Source: Helicobacter sp. (GTDB taxonomy: Bacteria > Campylobacterota > Campylobacteria > Campylobacterales > Helicobacteraceae). Taken from it: a stretch of 11,143 nucleotides of DNA. The notes under the pieces are model-generated. The model worked only from the letters and a program-made list of their open reading frames with translations, was not told the origin of the DNA and made no database searches. Location: the NCBI GenBank assembly GCA_029264655.1, contig JARHZY010000171.1:1-11143 (forward strand), read 5' to 3'. A program made the translations under genes and the position numbers. Positions 1-6,995 of the stretch are shown piece after piece. Each line of letters starts with the position of its first letter. The stretch's first letter is position 1.

Positions 1-720
1 ATCTTTTACCCTTATACCTGCTTGTATTTCTAAGTCTTTAATCTCTTGTTGTAAAGAATTTATTCTTGCTGTAAAATAGTTTTTACCCTTTGGAGTTGTC
101 TGTATTGCTAGTATTTCTTGTGTTTTCTCTAATTATGTTTGCTTTTGTGAGATTTTATGTTGTAATTCTGGTGTTATTGCTTGTGTTGTTTGCTTATTTG
201 GGGTAGAATTATGTTGTTGTTTTGATAGCCCATTCATAACTTTAGTTATTTGGCTGTCCTGCGGAACGAAAGAATGGATAATGTCCGCCTTGTTTATCTC
301 ACTTTTTATATATCTCTCTGCTAACTTTGGAATTCCTGTTATTAAAGTTTTATCATTATCTTTTGTTACAAGTAAATACCATAAATTATTATCACCATCT
401 TTAAATGTTCTTTATTTGTATTATCAAAATTTTCAATAAGCTTAATTCCATCACTTGCATTTTGTGTTAATATTGCCTTAGCCCTTGCGTTATCATCTTT
501 GTTTATATCTCATGTTGGTATAGAATCTGTATTGCTGCATTCTTTCTTTATTTCTTTTATATCTATATTGCTTGCATTTGTTTGTGTATGCTTTATGCTA
601 TTATTTACTTGTGGTGTTTCTATGTATTTTGTTTCTCGTATATTTGCTTCATTTGCTTTTATTTCTATATTTGCATTTTCTTTATTGATTACGCCCTTAT
701 TATCTAGGTTTTATATATAG
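1..720 (-). pseudogene. Decayed coding region of unknown family, runs off the left edge
   Basis: Read on the minus strand, this stretch gives protein-like sequence in essentially one frame, broken by several lesions: TAA at 713-711, TGA at 512-510, a frame change between about 414 and 366 (most naturally near 405-410), and TAA at 135-133. Readable pieces include KAILTQNASDGIKLIENF before the frameshift, and GDNNLWYLLVTK, LITGIPKLAERYIKS and EINKADIIHSFVPQDSQ after it. Near the window edge comes a Lys/Gln-rich, probably helical part containing ARINSLQQEIKDLEIQAG. The segment upstream of the frameshift is rich in Asn, Ile, Lys and Thr. No start codon or ribosome-binding site was identified, and the C-terminus lies outside the window. 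I do not recognise the family. The mix of a small folded module with charged linkers suggests a large mobile-element protein, but that is a guess. Confidence 0.7.
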
Positions 721-1116
721 TCTCTTATATTCTTAATAAAGACTAATGCAAGATAATAATATTTTTATTATAATATATTACTTAATTTACTATTTTTTAA
801 AACTTAGTGCAATTATTTTAATGACTTGTGTATAAAATTAAAATTTCATTAGGGATTCAATAAAGCTAACTATACAATAAAAAATAGATTTTCTAGTATA
901 TTCTCTATGTGATATATTTTAGCTTGTTGTATATTTGATACCATCATACAACAAATAAAGATATATTGTATAGAATATAATAATTTAATAGATGAAAACT
1001 TATTGGAAAACATCATTGTGATACAAAAATATAGTATTATATTGCCTGTTAAAGTGGATAGTTTTTTAATAAACCACACAAAAAAATAAAATAACTATAA
1101 AAGGTGGATTGCAATT
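721..1116. other. AT-rich spacer without a convincing gene
   Basis: About 400 bases between the decayed region and the tsaB-like gene. A minus-strand frame of 69 codons (1079-870, GTG start) and an overlapping plus-strand frame open from 913 to 1089 (58 codons, no ATG) both exist. Neither has a ribosome-binding site, and neither resembles a known protein. The plus-strand frame reads somewhat like protein near its end (ENLLENIIVIQKYSIILPV) and could be the tail of an eroded gene. The right end carries the ribosome-binding site of the next gene (AAGGTGG, 1101-1107). No clear promoter, terminator or repeat was found. Confidence 0.5.
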
Positions 1117-1923
1117 ATGTATAAAGCTATATTATTAAGCATAGGAGAGCCAATAACACTTGGTATTTATTATACTGCCACACATACTAGCATACCACAA
1201 CTTATTTTTATACTGCGTGTAAAAGGTAAGGCAAGCCATGTTTTACCGCTATTGTTTGCTCCATTTTGTGTTTATAGTAAATACAGCAATGATGAAGCAC
1301 TTTCTTTATTACTACAACCCCATATACTTGCTTCATGCACATTGTGTGAATGCATTGTTGATAGCTCTTTTTTCACACAACATGCAATACTGCGGCATTC
1401 CTTGCAGAATCTTGATATACAATTTTGCGATTCTACACAATATGCTTTAACAGATACAAAAGAGTATCTGTATAGGCATTATCATATTGATATAGGCACA
1501 TATAGAGCAACACAACCTATAAACTTTATGCCATTATGTTGCACGCTTGATAAAGCATTACACTTACTTGCATATCTCATGCCATTACATGCGATTTATT
1601 ATGCACGTGGAGTTGGCAGTTTGAGTGCTATTAAACTTACACATGTATTTTTACATACGCTTGCATTAAGCATGGATATTGGAATCTATGCAACCAATAG
1701 TTTTTATTTTAGTAAAACAAACGAGATAAAGGCATTTGCCAACATGTCTTTTTTCTTAGATATATCGCAAACACATGCAGTTATTGCAGATGAGCATGCA
1801 CACGCATATATTCAGCTTGCTACAAGCACTAAGCAACCTCCAGACTTACATTTACCTTACTTCCTTATGCATGGTGATTTTTTAGAATCTTGCACACCTT
1901 TATATGTAACGCCAGCAGTTTAA
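1117..1923 (+). CDS. tsaB: Divergent TsaB-like protein (t6A tRNA modification partner)
   Basis: TsaB is the ASKHA-fold partner that dimerises with TsaD to make N6-threonylcarbamoyladenosine at tRNA position 37 in the cytoplasm. The diagnostic family motif, near GRGPGSFTGLR in typical TsaB, appears here as YARGVGSLSAIK (residues 162-173). It is followed by a helix and a strand, LALSMDIGIYATNSF, matching the family's LALGAELPMIGVSTL. Upstream, KASHVLPLL (38-46) matches the family's H-x3-LLP-x-I helix, and the C-terminus TPLYVTP resembles the usual PxYLR end. The protein has 268 residues against about 210-230 usually. The excess lies between residues about 52 and 145, a Cys/His-rich insertion absent from ordinary TsaB. 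The start is supported by AAGGTGG nine bases upstream. As I recall, relatives carry the homolog between lpxC and thrB; neither is here. Family assignment is by eye and moderately secure; function is inferred. Confidence 0.62.
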   Translation: MYKAILLSIGEPITLGIYYTATHTSIPQLIFILRVKGKASHVLPLLFAPFCVYSKYSNDEALSLLLQPHILASCTLCECIVDSSFFTQHAILRHSLQNLDIQFCDSTQYALTDTKEYLYRHYHIDIGTYRATQPINFMPLCCTLDKALHLLAYLMPLHAIYYARGVGSLSAIKLTHVFLHTLALSMDIGIYATNSFYFSKTNEIKAFANMSFFLDISQTHAVIADEHAHAYIQLATSTKQPPDLHLPYFLMHGDFLESCTPLYVTPAV

Positions 1924-1977
1924 GAGTATGAATATAAGGAGCTTGTTGTTGTTTTTCAATATAAACTTACAAAAACA

Positions 1978-1986
1978 TGCTAAAAT
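1978..1986 (+). promoter_or_regulatory. Extended -10 promoter candidate for hldD-hldE
   Basis: TGCTAAAAT is an extended -10 element of the sigma-70 type, about 36 bases before the hldD ATG. No good -35 hexamer is visible, which is normal in Helicobacter. It would drive the two overlapping heptose genes. Confidence 0.4.
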
Positions 1987-2021
1987 CATAAGCAAATTGT
2001 ATTTAAACACAAAGGTATAAT

Positions 2022-3266
2022 ATGCAACATACAAACGAATCACAACAAACAAGCAATCAAAAATTAGATTCTCTTAATCTTTATGGCAAAACCATACTTA
2101 TTACAGGTGCAGCAGGATTTATCGGTAGTAATCTAGTGGAATATTTTGCAACTCATCATAAAGATTGCACAATATTGGCACTTGATTATTTTAGAGATTC
2201 GCAAACATTTCCTAATGGCAATCCAACAACGCTTGGGCATTTTAAAAACCTTTCAATCTATCCAAATGTTGAGATACTTCCACTTGACATTGCCAATGAA
2301 AAAGAAATGCGTGTATTACATAGGCAGTATGGTAAAATAGATTATATTTTGCATGAAGCAGCAGTTTCTGATACTACTTGTATGGATATGCGTCATATTA
2401 TGCAGGTAAATTATAACGCCTTCAAAGAGTTAATAAGGCTTGCTATCAAACATGAAGCACATATTGTATATGCAAGTTCAGCAGCAGTATATGGAAACAC
2501 AGAGATTCCAAATAGTGTGGGATATAAAGAGATTCCAGAAAATATTTATGGATATTCAAAGCTTTGTATGGATAGAGAAAACATAAGGCTACAAAAAGAA
2601 TTGCAAGAAAAGGGTGTAGGGCTTATAGGATTGCGTTATTTTAATGTATATGGGCAATATGAGTTTTATAAGCACAAAACTGCATCTATGGTGTTGCAGC
2701 TTGCATTGCAAGCACTTACTAATAGGGTGGTGCGTCTTTTTGAGTTTGGCGAACAACAAAGAGATTTTGTTTGTATTCATGATGTTGTGCAAGCAAATAT
2801 AAAAGCTTTAGAATTACTTCTGCTTACTTATGGTGTGAGAGATAGAAATAAGCAAGCAAAACAATGGCATAGAATCCACAAGACTTTTCTTGATGTCAAT
2901 ATGCCAAAAGCTCCACAAACAGAAGAACTTATTTTGCAAAAACTTTTTGGGCATAATTTGCAAGAAAAATCACAAACAATAATGGAAGATTGGTTGCAAA
3001 AGGGAGCAATTTATAATGTTGGTAGTGGCATTGCACGCAGTTATAATGATATTGTTGCTATTCTTAAAGATACCATGAATATAAACTTTGAAGTGCAGTA
3101 TATTAAAAACCCATATCCATTTTTTCAGAATCATACACTTGCTGATTCAACTTATTTTGTGCCAAATTATACACCACATTATACGCTTGAAGAAGGGATT
3201 AAAGAGTATATACCACATATAGAATCTATCTATAAAGATATAAAAGAGGGACGCAAAACATGGTAG
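2022..3266 (+). CDS. hldD: ADP-L-glycero-D-manno-heptose 6-epimerase
   Basis: This enzyme inverts C6 of ADP-D-glycero-beta-D-manno-heptose, the last step in making the activated L-heptose for the LPS inner core; it acts in the cytoplasm. It is an extended short-chain dehydrogenase/reductase. The nucleotide-binding motif TGAAGFIGSN (28-37) has glycines 29, 32 and 35. HEAAVSDTT (111-119), YASSAAVYG (150-158) and catalytic YGYSK (Tyr176, Lys180) follow, then LRYFNVYG (204-211) and the HldD-like FEFGEQQRDFVCIHDVV (240-256). At 414 residues it is well above the usual 310-330. About 20 extra residues sit at the N-terminus, and some 55-60 charged residues (about 268-327) lie between the helix ending ALELLLL and the strand GAIYNVGSG. 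AAAGG (2011-2015) supports the start. The stop codon overlaps the start of hldE by 7 bases, so translation is probably coupled. Confidence 0.93.
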   Translation: MQHTNESQQTSNQKLDSLNLYGKTILITGAAGFIGSNLVEYFATHHKDCTILALDYFRDSQTFPNGNPTTLGHFKNLSIYPNVEILPLDIANEKEMRVLHRQYGKIDYILHEAAVSDTTCMDMRHIMQVNYNAFKELIRLAIKHEAHIVYASSAAVYGNTEIPNSVGYKEIPENIYGYSKLCMDRENIRLQKELQEKGVGLIGLRYFNVYGQYEFYKHKTASMVLQLALQALTNRVVRLFEFGEQQRDFVCIHDVVQANIKALELLLLTYGVRDRNKQAKQWHRIHKTFLDVNMPKAPQTEELILQKLFGHNLQEKSQTIMEDWLQKGAIYNVGSGIARSYNDIVAILKDTMNINFEVQYIKNPYPFFQNHTLADSTYFVPNYTPHYTLEEGIKEYIPHIESIYKDIKEGRKTW

Positions 3267-4672
3267 CACAAAAATTAAAAATTCTTGTTATTGGTGATCT
3301 TATGCTTGATAAATATATATGGGGGAATGCAGAGCGACTCTCACCTGAAGCACCTGTACCTGTCGTAAAAATAGAAGAAGAGAGTTTTAGTCTTGGTGGG
3401 GCATGTAATGTTGCAAATAATTTGATTGCAATGGAAGCTATGGTATCAATTTATGGTGTTATTGGTAATGATGTAGAAGGGAGTTTATTGCATGATTTTC
3501 TTGTGAATAAGGGCATAGAGGCACATTGCTATAAATCTAATCGTCCAACTACAACAAAAATGCGTATTATGGCGGCAAAGCATCAAATGTTGCGACTTGA
3601 TAAAGAAAATAATATGCCCTTAGAATCTAAAATATATGAAGCTATGTTTGAAGATATACAAGGGCATATTACTACATACCAATGCGTTGTTTTAAGTGAT
3701 TATTTAAAAGGAATGTTAGAACCATCTTTTACACAACGTATTATTAAGCTTGCAAACAGCTTTAATATTCCTATATTATGCGATCCAAAAGGTAATGATT
3801 ATGCTAAATATAAAGATGCTACATTACTAACACCAAATAGAAAAGAAGCTATAGATGCTACTGGTATAACGATTCATAATGATAAAACTTTACTTGAAGC
3901 ATTACATAAAATACATAAAATATGCAATGTTTGTTATCCCCTTATCACTTTAAGTGAAGAGGGAATAGCATATCTTGATAATGATTTAGCATTGCATAAA
4001 AAGCCAACAATCGCAAGAGAAGTTTATGATGTGAGTGGGGCTGGTGATACCGTCATTGCTGCACTTGCTTTACAACTAGCACAAGGACAAAACCTTGAAT
4101 ATGCAACACAATTTGCAAATGCTGCTGCTGCTGTTGTGATTGGTAAGGTAGGTTCTGCTACTGCTACATTACAAGAAATACAAGATTTCTTAGCACCAAA
4201 GCGGATTATACGTGATACTGAAGCAAAAATTATTACTGATTTTACACATATTAAGGATAGTATTGGGCATAAGAAAATAGTTTTTACAAATGGGTGTTTT
4301 GATATTTTGCATTATGGGCATGTGAGCTATCTTGAAAAAGCAAGAAAATTAGGTGATGTGTTAATTGTAGGCTTAAATAGTGATGCATCTGTGCGACGTT
4401 TAAAAGGCAAAGAGCGTCCCATAAATCCCCAAGATGATAGAGCATTTATTCTAGCTAGTTTAGCATGTGTTAGTTATGTTATTTTATTTGATGATGATAC
4501 CCCAGAAGCCCTTATTAAACAAATACAACCACATGTATTAGTGAAAGGTGCAGATTATGCTAATAAAGAAATTGTTGGGGCAGAATATGCACAATCTGTA
4601 GAGCTTATCGAATTTATAGAGCATAAAAGCACAACAAATATTATCAATAAGATTCAACAACAAAAACATTAA
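3260..4672 (+). CDS. hldE: Bifunctional heptose-7-phosphate kinase / heptose-1-phosphate adenylyltransferase
   Basis: HldE phosphorylates D-glycero-D-manno-heptose 7-phosphate at C1 and, after the GmhB phosphatase step, joins heptose 1-phosphate to AMP, giving the substrate of HldD. The N-terminal ribokinase/PfkB-like domain (about 1-315) has IGDLMLDKYIWG (11-22), the substrate loop SLGGACNVANNL (44-55) and DVSGAGDTV (257-265) with catalytic base Asp263. The C-terminal cytidylyltransferase-like domain (about 338-470) has NGCFDILHYGH (344-354) with the HxGH signature at 351-354, then LKGKERP and VKGADY. At 470 residues the two-domain protein is of normal length with all key motifs present. GmhA and GmhB, needed for the full pathway, are not in this window. 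It is translationally coupled to hldD by the 7-base overlap. Confidence 0.95.
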   Translation: MVAQKLKILVIGDLMLDKYIWGNAERLSPEAPVPVVKIEEESFSLGGACNVANNLIAMEAMVSIYGVIGNDVEGSLLHDFLVNKGIEAHCYKSNRPTTTKMRIMAAKHQMLRLDKENNMPLESKIYEAMFEDIQGHITTYQCVVLSDYLKGMLEPSFTQRIIKLANSFNIPILCDPKGNDYAKYKDATLLTPNRKEAIDATGITIHNDKTLLEALHKIHKICNVCYPLITLSEEGIAYLDNDLALHKKPTIAREVYDVSGAGDTVIAALALQLAQGQNLEYATQFANAAAAVVIGKVGSATATLQEIQDFLAPKRIIRDTEAKIITDFTHIKDSIGHKKIVFTNGCFDILHYGHVSYLEKARKLGDVLIVGLNSDASVRRLKGKERPINPQDDRAFILASLACVSYVILFDDDTPEALIKQIQPHVLVKGADYANKEIVGAEYAQSVELIEFIEHKSTTNIINKIQQQKH

Positions 4673-4832
4673 TAGAATATGATTATTTATTACTAGAATC
4701 TATATTTGCTAGTTTAAAATTTACCACATTTATTAATAGGTGATAGATATATGCTATATATTTTAGTTCTCATACAAATATAAGATAAAGCTTTTTGCAT
4801 GCATTCTTCCATTCTTCATTATATTGGGATTT

Positions 4833-5126
4833 TTAGTCTATTGTGTAATAGCGTAATATAATAGCACTATGTTTTGCTTTTCCCTCTATAAGACATAGAT
4901 TATAAGTGTGTTTTTGTTTAGTTGTTAGCGTATGTTTCTGGCATTTGTTTTGTGCTATATTATTAAAAAGATTTGTGTTTGCTTCATATAGGTTTTGTAT
5001 ATCATGTGTATGGAGCTGTTGCGTAATTGCTTGTTGTGCCTGTAAAAGCAGTATAAAAGCAAACGACATAATAAGTAATGAAAAAGCAATATCAATACTT
5101 AAAAAACCACATATATTTCTTTGCAT
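4833..5126 (-). CDS. Small protein with pseudopilin-like N-terminus
   Basis: A 97-residue protein. The N-terminus MQRNICGFLSIDIAFSLLIM resembles a type IV prepilin or pseudopilin leader. It has a short positive leader ending in Gly7, Phe8 as the first mature residue, and then a roughly 20-residue hydrophobic helix that runs into a Gln-rich helical stretch (LQAQQAITQQL). A polar region with two cysteines (residues about 61 and 78) follows. Prepilins normally carry Glu at mature position 5; here it is Asp12. If processed by a PilD-type peptidase it would sit in the inner membrane as a minor pseudopilin of a type II secretion or DNA-uptake-like machine. It could instead be a plain single-pass membrane protein. 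It begins 12 bases after the SMR gene stops, on the same strand, so it is probably cotranscribed. No Shine-Dalgarno precedes the ATG, which lowers confidence in the start. Confidence 0.55.
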   Translation of the reverse strand: MQRNICGFLSIDIAFSLLIMSFAFILLLQAQQAITQQLHTHDIQNLYEANTNLFNNIAQNKCQKHTLTTKQKHTYNLCLIEGKAKHSAIILRYYTID

Positions 5127-5138
5127 ATTGTATAAATA

Positions 5139-5450
5139 TTAAGATTGCAGTAAAACAACTGCAATAACTACCAACACAATGCCAACATATCCAATGGGTT
5201 TTAGCTTTTGCTGAAAAAAGTAATATGCTCCAGCAACACTACCCAAGATTCCAATTGCACCCCATAATGTGTAGGCAATAGGTAGCGACATGCCATTATC
5301 AGTAGCGACTGCAAGCAATAAAAATGCCATTCCTACAAGCACTAAAGCAAGCACGCCCCACCAAATTTTACGAAAACCATCTGATTTTTGTAATGCAAGA
5401 TTTGCAAAAATATCAAGTACGCCAGATAGGACTATAAGCATGAAATTCAT
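5139..5450 (-). CDS. Small multidrug resistance (SMR) family transporter, MdtI-like
   Basis: A 103-residue, four-helix inner-membrane protein of the small multidrug resistance family, which exchanges protons for cationic drugs, polyamines or guanidinium. The first helix and loop, VLDIFANLALQKSDGFRK (11-28), closely match the MdtI pattern (LEIVANVFLKFSDGF). PIAYTLWGAIGILG (57-70) carries the family Tyr60 and Trp63. Length is normal for the family. The essential membrane carboxylate at the EmrE Glu14 position is Asp13 here. MdtI-type proteins normally work with a second SMR subunit (MdtJ) encoded next door; none is visible, so it may be a homodimer or have a partner elsewhere. The frame stays open for 77 codons upstream, but I chose the ATG at 5450. 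It has GGAAG 7 bases upstream, a TATAAT box 35 bases upstream, and gives a family-length protein. Confidence 0.85.
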   Translation of the reverse strand: MNFMLIVLSGVLDIFANLALQKSDGFRKIWWGVLALVLVGMAFLLLAVATDNGMSLPIAYTLWGAIGILGSVAGAYYFFQQKLKPIGYVGIVLVVIAVVLLQS

Positions 5451-5457
5451 TATAACA

Positions 5458-5462
5458 CTTCC
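5458..5462 (-). promoter_or_regulatory. Ribosome-binding site fixing the SMR start
   Basis: GGAAG on the minus strand, 7 bases before the ATG at 5450. It decides in favour of this start over the much longer open frame upstream. Confidence 0.6.
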
Positions 5463-5484
5463 ATAAAATACAAATAAGCTTAGC

Positions 5485-5490
5485 ATTATA
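5485..5490 (-). promoter_or_regulatory. -10 promoter element for the SMR/pseudopilin pair
   Basis: A perfect TATAAT on the minus strand, preceded by a T-run (TTTTTTGA) and about 35 bases before the SMR start codon. T-rich upstream DNA in place of a -35 box is typical of Helicobacter and Campylobacter promoters. It lies inside the open frame upstream of the SMR gene, which argues that this extension is not translated. Confidence 0.5.
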
Positions 5491-5609
5491 TCAAAAAAGT
5501 ACGTAAAGTTGCTAAGAAAAGAGCAATAGGTAGCCAATAAACCAAAACTTATAATATCATATAGATGGATTCCATAGAATAATTTAATCCTTAAATAGAT
5601 ATTTTTAAA

Positions 5610-5635
5610 CAATGCGCCACCCTTTAAGCCCATTG
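5610..5635. repeat. Interrupted inverted repeat upstream of ilvA
   Basis: CAATG at 5610-5614 pairs with CATTG at 5631-5635, extendable by one base outward (ACAATG/CATTGT). A further GC pair lies inside after one mismatch. The element is clearly more GC-rich than the surrounding spacer and ends about 21 bases before the putative ilvA -10 box. It could be an operator for ilvA, or part of the divergent control region shared with the SMR gene. No known regulator motif was recognised. Confidence 0.3.
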
Positions 5636-5656
5636 TGGTTAAGAAAAATATAAAAG

Positions 5657-5662
5657 TATAAT
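5657..5662 (+). promoter_or_regulatory. -10 promoter element for ilvA
   Basis: TATAAT about 45 bases before the ilvA ATG, with a second weaker box (TACAAT, 5672-5677) closer in. The ilvA ribosome-binding site is GGAG at 5699-5702. Either box would leave a leader of about 20-40 bases, too short for an attenuator. Confidence 0.4.
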
Positions 5663-5707
5663 AAAACATGTTACAATACATTTCTAATTTATTTTATTGG
5701 AGAAAAT

Positions 5708-6943
5708 ATGCGTCTTATAGAGCTTGATAATATTAAAATTGCCCAAAAACGATTACATAATATTATTATGCAACATCCACTTGCTTATGCACCGCGTTTG
5801 AGTAAAATTGCCAATGCCCAAGTATATTTAAAGAAAGAGAATTTACAACTCACAGGAGCATTTAAGATACGCGGTGCATTTAATAAAATTGCAGCACTTA
5901 AAGAACTTGATGAAAAAAATAATACGCACATTTTAGATAAAGGGGTTATTTGTGCGAGTGCAGGTAACCACGCACAAGGAGTAGCATTTAGTGCCCAACA
6001 TTTTCAAACACGAGCTGTTATTGTTATGCCAGAATCAACACCACTCTTAAAAGTAATTGGCACAAAGGCTATGGGTGCAGAAGTTGTTTTAGCGGGTAAC
6101 AATTATGATGAAGCCTATGCACATGCACAAAAGCTTGCACAAGCACAAAATCTCACTTTTATCCATCCTTTTGCTGATAGAGAGGTAATAGCAGGACAAG
6201 GAAGCATAGCACTTGAAATGATAGCAGAAGAGGAGCTTGATATTGTTGTTGTGCCAATTGGTGGTGGTGGGCTTATTAGTGGTATTGCAAGTGCTTATAA
6301 GGCGTTATCACCACAAACAAAGATTATTGGTGTTAATGCAAAAGGTGCAAATGCAATGAAACAAAGCTTTTATGCACGCACTATACAGCATGCAAGCAGT
6401 GTGCGTACAATTGCTGATGGGATTGCTGTGCGTGATGTTAATGAGATGACATTTGAATATATTATGGCTGGAGTTGATGGGATTGTTGAGGTTGATGATG
6501 AAGAGATTGCAAGTGCTATTCTTTTTCTTTTAGAATCGCAAAAACTTGTTGTAGAAGGGGCTGGTGCTGCAAGTGTTGCTGCACTCATGCATCATAAAAT
6601 AGCTATGGAAGCAAATCAAAAAGTAGGCGTTATTTTAAGTGGCGGCAATATTGATGTTACTATGCTTAATATTATTATTGAAAAAGCTTTATTAAAAAGT
6701 GATAGGAAAATGAAATTCCAAGTTATCCTTGTTGATAAGCCCGGTAGTCTCCAGCAACTTACAGAGCTTTTAACAAAAGAAGGTGCTAATATTGTTTTTA
6801 TTAATTATTCGCGTATCAGCACGAAACTTGAATATGGCGATGCTATTGTAGAGTTAGCACTTGAGATTAAAGGTAAGGCACATAAAGATTCTGTATATAA
6901 GATTTTGCTTGATCATGGTTACCATTTTAGTGAAATATTATAA
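5708..6943 (+). CDS. ilvA: Threonine ammonia-lyase with C-terminal ACT domain
   Basis: A pyridoxal-phosphate enzyme that converts L-threonine to 2-oxobutanoate and ammonia, the entry to isoleucine synthesis, or used for threonine catabolism. The fold type II domain (about 1-325) has LTGAFKIRGAF (48-58) with PLP-binding Lys53, SAGNHAQG (84-91), the phosphate-binding loop IGGGGLISG (184-192) and SGGN (311-314). A single ACT-like domain (about 335-411, starting KFQVILVDKPGSLQQL) follows. At 411 residues it fits the roughly 400-residue class with one short ACT domain, not the roughly 510-residue E. coli IlvA with two. That makes the biosynthetic versus catabolic role uncertain, although in Campylobacterota this form usually carries the ilvA name. 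All motifs are intact. It is followed after 52 bases by glycosyltransferase genes on the same strand, with no obvious functional link. Confidence 0.92.
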   Translation: MRLIELDNIKIAQKRLHNIIMQHPLAYAPRLSKIANAQVYLKKENLQLTGAFKIRGAFNKIAALKELDEKNNTHILDKGVICASAGNHAQGVAFSAQHFQTRAVIVMPESTPLLKVIGTKAMGAEVVLAGNNYDEAYAHAQKLAQAQNLTFIHPFADREVIAGQGSIALEMIAEEELDIVVVPIGGGGLISGIASAYKALSPQTKIIGVNAKGANAMKQSFYARTIQHASSVRTIADGIAVRDVNEMTFEYIMAGVDGIVEVDDEEIASAILFLLESQKLVVEGAGAASVAALMHHKIAMEANQKVGVILSGGNIDVTMLNIIIEKALLKSDRKMKFQVILVDKPGSLQQLTELLTKEGANIVFINYSRISTKLEYGDAIVELALEIKGKAHKDSVYKILLDHGYHFSEIL

Positions 6944-6983
6944 ATATACACAACTTAGCATACCATGTAGTAATATAACATAC

Positions 6984-6990
6984 AAAGGAG
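6984..6990 (+). promoter_or_regulatory. Ribosome-binding site fixing the GT2 start
   Basis: AAAGGAG, five bases before the ATG at 6996. The frame stays open upstream into ilvA, but this strong site and the family-typical N-terminus place the start here. Confidence 0.75.
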
Positions 6991-6995
6991 TATCT

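Noticed and set aside
870..1079. Minus-strand open frame of 69 codons rich in Ile, Phe and Met
   Set aside because: GTG start without a ribosome-binding site, no recognisable motif, and a composition expected from AT-rich spacer.
913..1089. Plus-strand open frame just before the tsaB-like gene
   Set aside because: It has no ATG and is bounded by a stop at 910-912. It reads somewhat like protein but is too short to support as a gene or remnant.
4673..4832. Shared terminator between convergent hldE and the pseudopilin-like gene
   Set aside because: Only short AT repeats (ATATA-TGC-TATAT and CTAG pairs) were found, none with a convincing stem and T-tract.
5451..5681. 77-codon upstream extension of the SMR frame, which might have been a fused or partner SMR subunit
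   Set aside because: It has no SMR motifs in any minus-strand frame, and it contains the likely TATAAT promoter and GGAAG site of the SMR gene itself.
5451..5707. Possible guanidine riboswitch upstream of the SMR gene
   Set aside because: The leader from the TATAAT box is only about 28 bases, and no ykkC-type or ACGR-loop hairpins were seen.
6861..6995. 45-codon upstream extension of the GT2 frame into ilvA
   Set aside because: It overlaps conserved ilvA ACT-domain coding, and the strong AAAGGAG site fixes the start at 6996.
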